DNA of 64,000 bases from Synergistaceae bacterium (GCA_016756725.1 JAESII010000004.1:62001-126000); one strand, 5' to 3'. Positions 41,386 through 50,331 are shown, numbered from the stretch's first letter. Translations and numbers: made by a program. Notes: generated by a model from the letters alone, not told the origin.

Positions 41386-41402
41386 ATGCAACTAAATTGC
41401 AT
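41386..41402 (+). promoter_or_regulatory. Operator-like palindrome ATGCAA-N5-TTGCAT
   Basis: Perfect 6-bp half-sites around CTAAA, located about +4 to +20 of the predicted transcript, a typical repressor position. The core TGCAA-N5-TTGCA also occurs at 37547-37561. The operon it heads encodes a Fur-family regulator (45764-46222), the natural candidate to bind it. Confidence 0.6.
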
Positions 41403-41434
41403 TGCCATGCCCCCATCCAAAGGAGGTCCCGATC

Positions 41435-42172
41435 GTGAAAAGGTCATCCTTGTTCTGCTTTCTGGTGGCAGCCTCTCTGATCTTTCTGGCCCCTCTGACC
41501 GCCACGGCCGATACGGTAGCCGTCGCCGGAAGCATGGGCGATTGCATGGCCGAGATGGCGGCGCTCTTCAGCGCTTCCGGCCGCGGCGAGGCGCCGGAGC
41601 TCGCCACAGGTGCCTCCGGCAAACTGGCTGCCCAGATCAAGGCGGGAGCTCCTTTCGGCCTCTTCCTTTCGGCCAGCTCTCAGTGGACGAAACACCTCGA
41701 CGAAGAGGGCCTTCTGGAAGAGGTCGCGCCCATGGCCACGAGCCCCCTCGCTCTCTGGTGGCCCAAGGCGGAGGCTCCTTCCGCCGACTCTCTTTCCTCG
41801 GGAGAGATGAAGATCGCCATCGCCGACCCCGAGGCGGCTCCCTTCGGCAAGGCGGCCAAGGAGTACCTCCAGTCTCTCGGCGTCTACGACGCCTTCCTCG
41901 CCGAGGGAAAGATCGTCATCGGAGGCGTCATCCAGACGGCGGCGATCATACCCGCCCAAGGCGGCTCCGATGTGGGCATCGTCTCCCTTTCAGTAGCCCT
42001 CAAGATGGGCAAAGGCAGCTACACCCTTCTTCCCATCGAGCCCCTGGGCAATTCGGGGGGCCTCGTGAAGGGCAAGGCCACGGACAACCTGAAGGCCTTC
42101 TGGTCCTTCATCCGCTCGCCTGAGGCCGCACCGATCTGGGAAAAGTGGGGCTTCAAGCCCGCTCTGCCTTGA
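41435..42172 (+). CDS. modA: Molybdate-binding protein, system 2, first copy
   Basis: 245 residues. Signal peptide SLFCFLVAASLIFLAPLTATA. Mature ModA features: VAVAGSMGDCMAEMAALFSA, the oxyanion-binding ATGASGKLAAQIKAGAPFGLF, SPLALWWPK, AIADPEAAPFGKAAKEYL and IWEKWGF. GTG start at 41435 with AAAGGAGG. The ASGKLxxQI motif is that of classical molybdate ModA, whereas system 1 differs, so the two importers may prefer different oxyanions. Start of a six-gene operon ending in a Fur-family regulator. Confidence 0.9.
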   Translation: MKRSSLFCFLVAASLIFLAPLTATADTVAVAGSMGDCMAEMAALFSASGRGEAPELATGASGKLAAQIKAGAPFGLFLSASSQWTKHLDEEGLLEEVAPMATSPLALWWPKAEAPSADSLSSGEMKIAIADPEAAPFGKAAKEYLQSLGVYDAFLAEGKIVIGGVIQTAAIIPAQGGSDVGIVSLSVALKMGKGSYTLLPIEPLGNSGGLVKGKATDNLKAFWSFIRSPEAAPIWEKWGFKPALP

Positions 42173-42300
42173 CGCTGGCTCTCGAAGCACCGCAACCGCG
42201 GACGGTACCGGTCCTTCCCCGACGGGTGTCGGCGCCGTCGAAGGCAAGCATCCGCCCCGACTGTCCAGAGAACAATGCCGAGCAGGAAGGAGCCCCTGTC

Positions 42301-43041
42301 ATGAACCCTCGTTTCGCCCTGCGTCCTTATCGGTCCTTTTTCGGCCTTTTCTCCCTTCTCTGCCTTCTTCTTTTTCCCTGCCCCTCCAGAGCCGAGGTGA
42401 TGGCCGTCGCCGCCGGAATCGCTCCAGCCGTGGAGGAGGCGCTGGCCCTTCACGTCGCCGGCGGCGGAATCCCGCTGGAAATGGTCACCGGCTCCTGCAC
42501 CGCCCTGGCCAGACAGATCGCCGCCGAGGCACCCTATGGAATGGCCCTTTTCTCCGAGCCCCGCTGGCCCCGTTGGCTCGAGGAAAGAGGGCTCCTGAAG
42601 GAATCGGTTCCCTTTGCCCTGGGCAAGCTCGCCCTCTGGTGGCCCCAGTCAGACCGAATCGTCGACCTGACCGTTCTTCCCTGGCCTCTGGCCCTTCCTG
42701 ATCCGGAAACCACCGCCTACGGCTTTCTTGGAAAAGAGTACCTCCAGGAGCGGGGTCTCTGGAAAAAGATGGAGAAAGAGGAACGGTTCCTCATCGTCGC
42801 CAACGCCCCTGCCTGCGTTCTGGCCGTCAAAAGCGGAGCCGCCGCAGCGGCCCTTGTCCCCGTCGGCACCGAGATCAAGGCGGGAGGATCGATCGCCGTC
42901 ATCGCCGGCAAGACGACGGAGATGGTCGCCGGCCTCCTTCCCTCGGCAGGACCTGACAGCCGGTCCTTCCTGGCCTATTGCCTTTCTGCCGAGGCGGCCC
43001 CGGTCTGGCGCAGATGGGGTTTTGAGGTGACGGGCCGGTGA
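42301..43041 (+). CDS. ModA paralogue, system 2, second copy
   Basis: 246 residues, signal peptide with core FFGLFSLLCLLLFPCPSRA. Parallel to the preceding ModA: MVTGSCTALARQIAAEAPYGMALF replaces the ASGKLAAQI oxyanion loop with GSCTALARQI, then GKLALWWPQ, LPDPETTAYGFLGKEYLQ and VWRRWGFE. The changed ligand loop (with a Cys) suggests altered specificity. ATG at 42301 with AAGGAGCC upstream; stop overlaps the modB GTG. Confidence 0.85.
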   Translation: MNPRFALRPYRSFFGLFSLLCLLLFPCPSRAEVMAVAAGIAPAVEEALALHVAGGGIPLEMVTGSCTALARQIAAEAPYGMALFSEPRWPRWLEERGLLKESVPFALGKLALWWPQSDRIVDLTVLPWPLALPDPETTAYGFLGKEYLQERGLWKKMEKEERFLIVANAPACVLAVKSGAAAAALVPVGTEIKAGGSIAVIAGKTTEMVAGLLPSAGPDSRSFLAYCLSAEAAPVWRRWGFEVTGR

Positions 43042-43682
43042 CGTCGGCTCTCGTCATCAGCCTCAAGGTTCTCGCCGTCAACATCCCCCTCCTGCTGATC
43101 CTCGGCACGACCTTGGGCTGGCTTCTGGCCAAGAGGACCTTTCCCGGCCGGGAACTGCTCCATCTGATCGTCCTTCTTCCCGTCGTGCTCCCCCCATCGG
43201 TTCTGGGGCTCTACCTCCTGATGGTGATGGGCCGAGTCCCCCTTCTTCACGACCTGGGCCTGCTCTTCTCCTTTCCCGCCGCGGCGCTGGCCCCTCTCCT
43301 TCCGGCCCTGCCCATCATGGTCCAGGCGGCCCGCTCCGGTTTCGCCTCCGTCGACAGCCAGCTCGAGGACGCGGCCCGCACGCTAGGCGACGGGGAGTGG
43401 GCCGTCTTCCGCCGAATCTCCTTTCCCCTGGCCCGACGCTTCCTCCTGGCCGGCCTGGCCCTCTCGTCGGCCCGGGCCCTGGGCGATTTCGGCGTCACTC
43501 TCATGATCGCCGGCAACATCCCCGGAAGGACCCAGACGCTGCCTCTTTACATCTACAGCCGCGTCGAATCCCTCGACTTCGCCCTGGCCCATCTGGCGGC
43601 CCTCCTCCTCACCTCCGTCGGGCTGGCCAGTCTGCTGCTGGTCCGCCGCATGGAAGGGACAGGCCATGGCCCCCTGGCTTGA
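43038..43682 (+). CDS. modB: Molybdate ABC transporter permease, system 2
   Basis: 214 residues, five or six TM helices, EAA loop LEDAARTLGDGEWAVFRRIS and the ModB-like LLPVVLPPSVLGLYLL and ARALGDFGVTLMIAGN. GTG at 43038 overlaps the preceding stop (GTGA); its end overlaps modC by 17 bp. Confidence 0.9.
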   Translation: MTSALVISLKVLAVNIPLLLILGTTLGWLLAKRTFPGRELLHLIVLLPVVLPPSVLGLYLLMVMGRVPLLHDLGLLFSFPAAALAPLLPALPIMVQAARSGFASVDSQLEDAARTLGDGEWAVFRRISFPLARRFLLAGLALSSARALGDFGVTLMIAGNIPGRTQTLPLYIYSRVESLDFALAHLAALLLTSVGLASLLLVRRMEGTGHGPLA

Positions 43683-44748
43683 AGCCCGGTTCTCCCGTTC
43701 CCTCGGGACCTTCCGTCTCGACGTCGACCTCGTCATGGACAGGGAGATCGGCGTCCTCTTCGGCCCCAGCGGCGCCGGGAAAAGCCAGACCCTTCGCGCT
43801 CTGGCCGGACTGACGCGGATAGCCAAAGGAACGATCGCCCTGAACGGAAGAAAGCTGACCGCCCTTCCCAGCGGACAGCGACGGATCGGGTTCGTCTTTC
43901 AGGACCTCGCGCTCTTTCCCCATCTTTCGGCCCTGGAGAACGTCGCCTACGGCCTCAAGGGAAAAAGGCGAGGCGAGAGGGCCCGTCATTGGCTGAAGCG
44001 GATGCATCTTGAAGAATTGGAGGACCGCAAGCCGCTGCAGCTCTCGGGAGGGCAGAGACAGCGGGTCGCCCTGGCCCGCGCCCTGGCTCCGGAACCGGAC
44101 ATCCTCCTCCTCGACGAACCTTTCAGCGCCCTCGACAGCCCGCTGAGACGGAGTCTGAGGCGTGAACTGAAGCAGCTCCACCGGGAGACGGGCACGCCCA
44201 TCCTCTACGTCACCCACCAGATCGAGGACGTCTGCGCCCTGGGAGACCGGATCTTCTTCATGAGCGAAGGCACCGTGACGGGGCAGCTGCCCGTCGACAG
44301 ACTCTGGGAGAACCACGCCGTCGAGGCGGCATGGCGCTCCATCGGATGGGGGACTCTCCTGACGGGCGAGGTCCGGGACTTTCAGGGCGGCATCGAACTG
44401 TTCTGGGAGAAGGGACGCCTCCTCCTTCCTCCGTCGACGGAAGAACGGGGGCCGGTCCGCGCCTTCATCGCCCCCGATCAGATCAAGATCCTCTATCCCG
44501 ACATCCCCGTCGACCCCCAGCTGGCGGCGAACATCCTGACCGGAACCGTCGTCGAGACGGTCCATGTCGGTTCGACGACGCGCGTCGACCTTGCAGCCTG
44601 CGGCATGACCTGGCAGACCGAACATCCGAGGGAGGCCTACGCCTCTCTCGACCTCAAGGAAGGAGAGACCGTCCGCTTCGCCGTCCGCCCCCGCTCCATA
44701 TCCCTCTTGGCCCCCACGGGGCCCGACCGAGGAGGTCGCTGCCGATGA
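43666..44748 (+). CDS. modC: Molybdate ABC transporter ATPase, system 2
   Basis: 360 residues. Walker A GPSGAGKS at 33-40, Q-loop VFQDLALFPHL, signature LSGGQRQR, Walker B ILLLDEPFSALD, switch His in YVTHQIED. A C-terminal TOBE domain (about 285-350: NILTGTVVETVHVGSTTRVDL) of the kind that binds molybdate in ModC/ModE. ATG at 43666 within the end of modB; stop overlaps the next ATG. Confidence 0.9.
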   Translation: MAPWLEARFSRSLGTFRLDVDLVMDREIGVLFGPSGAGKSQTLRALAGLTRIAKGTIALNGRKLTALPSGQRRIGFVFQDLALFPHLSALENVAYGLKGKRRGERARHWLKRMHLEELEDRKPLQLSGGQRQRVALARALAPEPDILLLDEPFSALDSPLRRSLRRELKQLHRETGTPILYVTHQIEDVCALGDRIFFMSEGTVTGQLPVDRLWENHAVEAAWRSIGWGTLLTGEVRDFQGGIELFWEKGRLLLPPSTEERGPVRAFIAPDQIKILYPDIPVDPQLAANILTGTVVETVHVGSTTRVDLAACGMTWQTEHPREAYASLDLKEGETVRFAVRPRSISLLAPTGPDRGGRCR

Positions 44749-45767
44749 AATTCACTGTCCTCTCCCTCAAGGAGGCCCTGGGCCTCCCCCTGGCCCACGA
44801 CCTGACCCAGATCGACGTCGAGACGGGATACAAGGGCGCCCACTTTCGCCGGGGCCACATCGTCACCGAAGAGGACCTGGAGACGCTCCGCTCCATGGGA
44901 CGGGAACACCTGACCCTGATGGAACTCGAAGCCGACGAGGTCCACGAAGACGACGCCGCCCTGAAACTGGCCCCCTTCGCCGCCGGTCCCGGCGTCACCC
45001 TTCAGGGCCCCCGGGAAGGCAAGTGCATCCTCGTCGCCGACCATGCGGGGCTGCTCGATTACGCCGTCGACGCCGTCAACGCCATCAACGGCGAAGGGCA
45101 GTGGATCTTCTCCACCCTTCCCCCTCACAGCCCCGTCCGCAAGGGCGAGACGGTGGCGGCCTTCCGCATCCTTCCCCTCTGCGTCGGCGAGGAGGAAGTG
45201 GCAAGAGCCTGCGCCGCGGCCCGGCCCGTACAGGTCCTCCCCTTCCGCCCCCTCACGACGGGCCTCGTCACGACGGGCAGGGAAATCGCCGAAGGGCGGA
45301 TTAAAGACGCCTTTTTCCCCAAACTGGAGCGCAAGGTCGCCGCCTTCGGCGGCTCCCTGGCGGGACAGCGCACCGTCAGCGACGACCGGGAAGCGATCAC
45401 CGAGGCCATCGCGGCCTTTCTCGACGAAGGAGTCGATCTGGTCGTCTGCACCGGGGGCATGAGCGTCGACGCCGACGACCTCACGCCGGCGGCCATCGAG
45501 GCCGTCGCCGACGAGATCCTCTTCCGCGGCGTTCCGGCCCTCCCGGGGTCGATGCTCATGCTGGGACGGAAGGGGGGAAAGGCCATCGTCGGCGCACCGG
45601 CCTGCGTCATTCACGACGAGAGGACGACCCTCGACCCGCTCCTTCAGCTCCTTTTCGCGGGCCTTTTTCCCACCGAAAAGGACGTCCGTCTCTGGGGCGT
45701 GGGAGGGCTCTGCCGTCACTGTCCCGTCTGCTGTTACCCCGACTGCGCCTTCGCCGCCAGGCCGTGA
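44745..45767 (+). CDS. Molybdopterin-binding (MoaB/Mog-domain) protein with C-terminal Cys cluster
   Basis: 340 residues. N-terminal domain includes GAHFRRGHIVTEEDLETL; the MoCF-type nucleotide/MPT-binding core has LVTTGREIAEGRIKDAFFPKL, LVVCTGGMSVDADDLTP and GSMLMLGRKGGKAIVGAPACV. The tail is Cys-rich: GLCRHCPVCCYPDCAF, a likely metal or Fe-S site. The family stands between MoeA and MogA and probably handles metal insertion into molybdopterin or binds finished cofactor. ATG at 44745 overlaps modC (ATGA); the end overlaps the Fur gene (GTGA). Confidence 0.82.
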   Translation: MKFTVLSLKEALGLPLAHDLTQIDVETGYKGAHFRRGHIVTEEDLETLRSMGREHLTLMELEADEVHEDDAALKLAPFAAGPGVTLQGPREGKCILVADHAGLLDYAVDAVNAINGEGQWIFSTLPPHSPVRKGETVAAFRILPLCVGEEEVARACAAARPVQVLPFRPLTTGLVTTGREIAEGRIKDAFFPKLERKVAAFGGSLAGQRTVSDDREAITEAIAAFLDEGVDLVVCTGGMSVDADDLTPAAIEAVADEILFRGVPALPGSMLMLGRKGGKAIVGAPACVIHDERTTLDPLLQLLFAGLFPTEKDVRLWGVGGLCRHCPVCCYPDCAFAARP

Positions 45768-46222
45768 CGGAAAAACGGTACCTGAAAGAGGTCGGGCTCC
45801 GGGCCACCAAAGCCCGCCTGACAACCCTGAAGCTCCTCTACGAAAGAGGCCGCCCCCTCTCGCACGGCGAGATTCAGGAAGGCCTCGGCGAAGGCCTTGA
45901 CCGGGTGACCCTCTACAGGACTCTCGCCTCCCTGGAACGGGCCGGACTCGTCCACCGCGTCCAGGGAACGGACGGTGCCTGGCGTTTCTGCGCCCACCGC
46001 CCCGACCAGGCCGGATGCCCCGGCAATCATCCTCACTTTCTCTGCCTCCAATGCGGCGCCATGGTCTGCCTCACCGGCCAGCCCCTGCCCCACGTCGACG
46101 TGCCGCCGGGATGCTCCGTCTCGGGCAAGCAGCTCGTCGTCTACGGCCTCTGCCCTTCCTGCCGTGAACGCGAAAAGGAGGGGAGGGAAAAGGCCCGCTC
46201 AGGCCTGAGGAAAGGCCGATGA
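45764..46222 (+). CDS. Fur-family transcriptional regulator of the mod operon
   Basis: 152 residues. N-terminal winged helix (LKEVGLRATKARLTTLKLL, then DRVTLYRTLASLERAGLVHR) and C-terminal dimerisation/metal domain with HFLCLQCGAM and GLCPSC, two Cys pairs forming the structural zinc site. Sensory-site ligands include NHPHF. GTG start at 45764 overlaps the molybdopterin-binding gene, so it belongs to the mod operon. Known Fur relatives sense Fe, Zn, Mn, Ni or peroxide; molybdenum or tungsten sensing would be new. The TGCAA-N5-TTGCA palindromes at 41387 and 37547 are its best candidate targets. Confidence 0.88.
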   Translation: MTEKRYLKEVGLRATKARLTTLKLLYERGRPLSHGEIQEGLGEGLDRVTLYRTLASLERAGLVHRVQGTDGAWRFCAHRPDQAGCPGNHPHFLCLQCGAMVCLTGQPLPHVDVPPGCSVSGKQLVVYGLCPSCREREKEGREKARSGLRKGR

Positions 46223-46238
46223 GACACATCGGCGACCG

Positions 46239-46267
46239 TTGACAAGAAATGGCCCCGAAGCCATAAT
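46239..46267 (+). promoter_or_regulatory. Sigma-70 promoter of the TAXI-TRAP operon
   Basis: Consensus TTGACA and CATAAT separated by 17 bp, about 150 bp before the binding protein gene. Confidence 0.65.
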
Positions 46268-46415
46268 TGTCTTGATGAAGTAACCGTTTCAAAAACCATC
46301 GGGTCTGAGCGGCACCTGTTCCCGTCATCGGGTCTCCCTTTACGCCGTCTTTTCCGGTGAGTCCTGTCAGGGAACGCCTTTTCTTCGGGCAACCATGACT
46401 CGGGGGATGGTTTCT

Positions 46416-47408
46416 GTGCGCTGCCGTCTCGTCGCTCTCGCCCTAAGTCTCATCCTCTTCGCCGCAGCGGGTGCCGCGGCGGGGGAATTCGTCACCATCG
46501 TCACCGGCTCGACGGGAGGTACCTACTATCCCGTCGGGACCCTTCTGGCCAATCGGTTCAACACGGCCATGCTGACCAAGGGGTACAAGTTCTCGGCCCA
46601 GAGCTCGGGAGGGACGACGGAAAACCTGGAGATGCTCCATTCAGGCCAGGCCAGGATGGCCATCGCCATGTGCAACCTGACAGGACTGGCCTACCTGGGA
46701 CAGGACCTCTACGGCGACAGCCCCAACCCCGACCTCCGCTACGTCTTCGGCCTCTGGCCCGACGTCTCCCAGTTCGTCATCACCAAGTCATCGGGCATCA
46801 AGGGCTGGGGCGACCTGAAGGGCAAGAAGATCGCCGTCGGCCCTCCCGCCTCGGGGACGGAATTCAGCACCCGCACCATGCTTCAGGCCATTTCGGGTCT
46901 CACCTTTGACGACATCGTCCCCGAATATCTGGGCTACAGCGAAGCCGCCCAGGCCCTCCAGAACGGCCACATCGACGGCGCTCTCCTTGAAGCCGGCGTT
47001 CCCACCTCGGCCGTGACGGAACTCTACGCCGGCCGCACCGAAGTGGACATGCTCCCCTACGAGGGCGAGGATCTCAAGAAGCTCCTCGAAGCCGCCCCCT
47101 GGTATGCCGAGGTTCTCATCCCCGCCGGCACCTACCCCAAGCAGGGCAGAGACCTTCACGTCGTCGGCGTCAAGTGCGCCCTCATCGCTCACCCCGATGT
47201 GGCCGACGACATCATCTACCAGTCCCTGGAGACGATCTACGCCTCCAGGGAGGCCCTTCTCAAGGCCCACTCCGCCTTCAACCAGGTCGACTTCGACAGG
47301 CCCCTGGCCGGCCTTTACGGCGCCCCCCTTCACCCCGGCGCCGTCAAGTTCTACCGGGAAAAGGGCATGACCGTCCCCGAAGAGCTTCTGCCTCCCGATA
47401 TGAAGTAA
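46416..47408 (+). CDS. TAXI-family TRAP solute-binding protein
   Basis: 330 residues, signal peptide RCRLVALALSLILFAAAGAAA. Family hallmark TIVTGSTGGTYYPVGTLLAN right after the signal, then AQSSGGTTENLEMLHSGQAR, GKKIAVGPPASGTEFSTRTM and EAAQALQNGHIDGALLEAG. Pairs with the fused permease downstream; TAXI systems import glutamate, 2-oxoglutarate or other carboxylates. GTG at 46416 has GGGGG 9 nt upstream; in-frame ATGs at 46395 and 46407 are alternatives with poor spacing. Confidence 0.9.
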   Translation: MRCRLVALALSLILFAAAGAAAGEFVTIVTGSTGGTYYPVGTLLANRFNTAMLTKGYKFSAQSSGGTTENLEMLHSGQARMAIAMCNLTGLAYLGQDLYGDSPNPDLRYVFGLWPDVSQFVITKSSGIKGWGDLKGKKIAVGPPASGTEFSTRTMLQAISGLTFDDIVPEYLGYSEAAQALQNGHIDGALLEAGVPTSAVTELYAGRTEVDMLPYEGEDLKKLLEAAPWYAEVLIPAGTYPKQGRDLHVVGVKCALIAHPDVADDIIYQSLETIYASREALLKAHSAFNQVDFDRPLAGLYGAPLHPGAVKFYREKGMTVPEELLPPDMK

Positions 47409-47432
47409 ACCGCATCCTTCACGTCCTAAAGA

Positions 47433-47473
47433 GGGAGGGGCCGGGATTTTCCGACGGGAAATCGGCCCCTCCC
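47433..47473 (+). terminator. Stem-loop between TAXI binding protein and permease genes
   Basis: 11-bp perfect stem (47433-47443 with 47463-47473), the loop partly self-paired, followed by TTCTTCCCC. Probably reduces permease expression relative to the binding protein. Confidence 0.5.
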
Positions 47474-47519
47474 TTCTTCCCCCCATGGAACCCCCAGAAG
47501 AGGGAGGCACTGCGATACG

Positions 47520-49427
47520 ATGAAGTTACCGGGCTTTCTCAACCCTGCAGAACACATTCCCAACCGCCAGTTCGCCGGCCGAATCGGCCTGATCGCCCTC
47601 GTCCTCACCGTCTCGACTTCGCTTGTCCACTGCTGGATGAACAGTTTCGGCCTCCTCATGGCCATCAAGATGAACGCCATTCACCTGGGGACGATGATGG
47701 CCATCACCTTCCTCTACTACCCGGCGACGGCCCGCTCCCCCCGGGAGGTGCCCAGCGTCGTCGACTGGCTCTTGGCCGCCCTTTCCCTGGCGGGAACGGC
47801 CTACGTCCTCCTCGCCTACGACCGGCTTTTGGCCAGCCACCTCAACACGATCACCCTCGACCGGGTCATGGCCGTCATGACCATGGCCCTCCTCCTTGAG
47901 GCGAGCCGACGGGCCGTGGGCATCCCCCTGACCCTGCTGAGCATCCTCTTCGTCGCCTACACCCGCTTCGGCCCCTACTTCCCGGGCCTTTTCGCCCACA
48001 AGGGCTTCACCTGGCAGAGGATCATCGTCCGCATGGCCCTCACCGACGAGGGCATCTACGGCGTTTCCCTCATGGTCTCGTCGACTTACGTCTTCATGTT
48101 CATCCTTTTCGGCTCCTTCCTGGCCGCCACCAAGACGAGCGACTTCTTCAACGACTTCTCCCTGGCCCTGGCCGGCCGCTACCGCGGGGGCCCGGCCAAG
48201 GTGGCCGTCATCGCCTCGGCCCTCATGGGCAGCATCTCCGGCAGCGCCCAGGCCAACGTGGCCACGACGGGGGCCATCACGATCCCCCTCATGAAGCGCG
48301 TCGGCTACGCCCCCTTCTTCGCCGGAGCCGTCGAGGCCACGGCCAGCACGGGAGGCATCCTCATGCCGCCCATCATGGGGGCGGCGGCCTTCATCATGAG
48401 CACCTTCCTGGGCATGCCCTACTTCAAGATCATGCTCGCCGGCGTCACGCCGGCCATCCTTTATTACATGGCCGTCATGATCATGGTCGACCTGCGGGCC
48501 AAGAAGAGAGGCCTCACGGGCGTCCCCGCCTCGGAGCTTCCTCCTCTGGGCAAGACCATGAAGGAGCGGGGCCACATGCTCCTCCCCCTGGCTCTCATCA
48601 TCTACTTCCTCATGGCCGGCTACACGCCCCTCTTCTCGGCCTTCCTGGGACTGATCTCCATCATCGTCCTCTCGTCGCTCCGCAGGAGCACCCGCATGAC
48701 CCTGAGGGACTTCATCCGGGCCCTGGACGACGGGGCGAAAAACGCCGCTCCCGTCGCCATCGCCTGCGCCGTCGTCGGCTTCATCGTCGGTGCCGTGAGC
48801 ATGACCGGCGTGGGACAGATCGTGGCCCTCAACATCATCATGTTCTCCGGAGGCAAGCTATGGCTGGCCCTGATCCTCTGCATGTTCGCGGCCCTCGTCC
48901 TCGGCATGGGCCTGCCCGCTACAGCCTGCTACATCATCACCGCCACCATCGCCGCCCCCGCTTTGCAGCAGATGGGAGTACCTCCCCTGGCGGCCCACTT
49001 CTTCGCCTTCTACTACGGAACCATGTCAGCCGTCGTCCCGCCCGTGGCCCTGACGAGCTACACCGCCGCGGGACTTGCCGGAGCGAAACCGATGAAAGTA
49101 GCCGTCACCGGTTTCGGCCTGGCCCTATCGGGCCTTCTCCTGCCCTACCTCTTCGTCTACAACCCCGTCCTTCTCATGGAGAACTTCCACCTCGGCAGCT
49201 ACGCCTTCGTCGTCATCATGGCCGCCTTCGGCATCTTCTCCCTTTCGGCGGGACTGATCGGCATGCTCAAGACCGAGATGCCCACCTGGGAACGGACCCT
49301 TTTCGTCGTCATCGGCATTTCCATGGTGACTCCCCTGCGCTACTACAAACTCATCAGCCTGGCCCTCATGACCGGCCTGGTAGCCTTCCACTACCTTCGT
49401 CATCGCAGAACACCGGCGACAGCCTGA
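47520..49427 (+). CDS. TRAP transporter fused permease (4TM/12TM)
   Basis: 635-residue DctQM fusion typical for TAXI partners. The first 110 residues are the Q-like four-helix part; the M part starts near 140 with FGSFLAATKTSDFFNDF, GSISGSAQANVATTGAITIP and STGGILMPPIMGAAAFIM, and the second half has GMGLPATACYIITATIAAPAL and VPPVALTSYTAAGLAG. Inner membrane. ATG at 47520 with AGAGGGAGG about 13 nt upstream. Forms an operon with the binding protein at 46416. Confidence 0.92.
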   Translation: MKLPGFLNPAEHIPNRQFAGRIGLIALVLTVSTSLVHCWMNSFGLLMAIKMNAIHLGTMMAITFLYYPATARSPREVPSVVDWLLAALSLAGTAYVLLAYDRLLASHLNTITLDRVMAVMTMALLLEASRRAVGIPLTLLSILFVAYTRFGPYFPGLFAHKGFTWQRIIVRMALTDEGIYGVSLMVSSTYVFMFILFGSFLAATKTSDFFNDFSLALAGRYRGGPAKVAVIASALMGSISGSAQANVATTGAITIPLMKRVGYAPFFAGAVEATASTGGILMPPIMGAAAFIMSTFLGMPYFKIMLAGVTPAILYYMAVMIMVDLRAKKRGLTGVPASELPPLGKTMKERGHMLLPLALIIYFLMAGYTPLFSAFLGLISIIVLSSLRRSTRMTLRDFIRALDDGAKNAAPVAIACAVVGFIVGAVSMTGVGQIVALNIIMFSGGKLWLALILCMFAALVLGMGLPATACYIITATIAAPALQQMGVPPLAAHFFAFYYGTMSAVVPPVALTSYTAAGLAGAKPMKVAVTGFGLALSGLLLPYLFVYNPVLLMENFHLGSYAFVVIMAAFGIFSLSAGLIGMLKTEMPTWERTLFVVIGISMVTPLRYYKLISLALMTGLVAFHYLRHRRTPATA

Positions 49428-49444
49428 AGCAAAGGGCCTTCAAA

Positions 49445-49484
49445 GGCGAGAGTGGGCCTCCCCTCGGGGAGGCCCACTCTCGCC
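49445..49484. terminator. Bidirectional terminator after the fused permease gene
   Basis: 18-19 bp perfect stem (49445-49463 with 49466-49484) between convergent genes. Confidence 0.8.
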
Positions 49485-49509
49485 GCAAAGTCTCAGGAAA
49501 AGCGAAACC

Positions 49510-50331
49510 TCAGGCCTTGCCCTTCTCGCGGAGGGCCTTCACGTCGGCACCCCGGTCGACGGCGACGATCTCGGCCAGGATGGAGAGGGCGATCTCCTCC
49601 GGTGTCTCAGCGTTGATGGGCAGGCCGATAGGGGCATAGAGACTTTTCAGGAAACCCTCATCGACGCCTCTTTCCGTCAGGGAGGCCATGAGAGCCTTCG
49701 TCTTCTTCCTGGAACCGATCATGCCGATGTAGGCCACCCCCCTCCCCTCAAGCCGACGGGCGACATCGCCGTCGAGGACATGGCCACGGGTGACGATGAC
49801 GACGAAGGCCCTGTCGTCGAAGGGGATCCTCCCGTCGAAGGCCTCGTCGAGGGAGCAGCAGTGGACCTCCGCTCCGGGAAAGCGTTCGGCGTTGGCGAAC
49901 TCTTCCCGCTCGTCCCAGACGACGACGTCATAGGCCGCAGCGGCGGCCACGAGGGCCACGGCCCTCCCGACGTGACCGCCGCCGAAGACGACAATCCGCT
50001 TGCGGCTGCCGATGTATTCCATAAAGACGCCCGCCGCACCGCCGCAGAGGGCCTCTTCGCCGTTGAGGGGCTCGCCCTGGAGGGTTTCCTTGAAATAGCA
50101 GATCTCCTCCCTGTCGCGGATCATCTCCTGAGCCCGGGTGATCACGCGGTGCTCCAGGATGCCGCCCCCCACGGTGCCCACGATGGAACCGTCGGGGCGT
50201 ACCCACATCCGGGCCCCCCGGGAACGGGGCGTCGAGCCGGCCTCCTCGACAAGGGTGCAGAGGACGCCCTCGTCCCCTGCCTGAAGGGCGTCATGGATGG
50301 CCTCGAAAACGTTGCGGTAGCTTTTGTACAT
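49510..50331 (-). CDS. xdhC: XdhC/CoxI-family molybdenum hydroxylase maturation protein
   Basis: 273 residues. XdhC proteins bind mature Moco, protect it and help sulfurate and insert it into xanthine oxidase-family enzymes. N-terminal part GSTPRSRGARMWVRPDGSIVGTVGGGILE, Rossmann part VVFGGGHVGRAVALVAAAAAYDVVVWDERE and TRGHVLD, and the end YIGMIGSRKK with YAPIGLPINAETPEEIALSI. ATG at 50331 with AAGGAGG upstream. Divergent from the MocA-HD gene; the aldehyde oxidoreductase at 37908 is the probable client. Confidence 0.92.
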   Translation of the reverse strand: MYKSYRNVFEAIHDALQAGDEGVLCTLVEEAGSTPRSRGARMWVRPDGSIVGTVGGGILEHRVITRAQEMIRDREEICYFKETLQGEPLNGEEALCGGAAGVFMEYIGSRKRIVVFGGGHVGRAVALVAAAAAYDVVVWDEREEFANAERFPGAEVHCCSLDEAFDGRIPFDDRAFVVIVTRGHVLDGDVARRLEGRGVAYIGMIGSRKKTKALMASLTERGVDEGFLKSLYAPIGLPINAETPEEIALSILAEIVAVDRGADVKALREKGKA

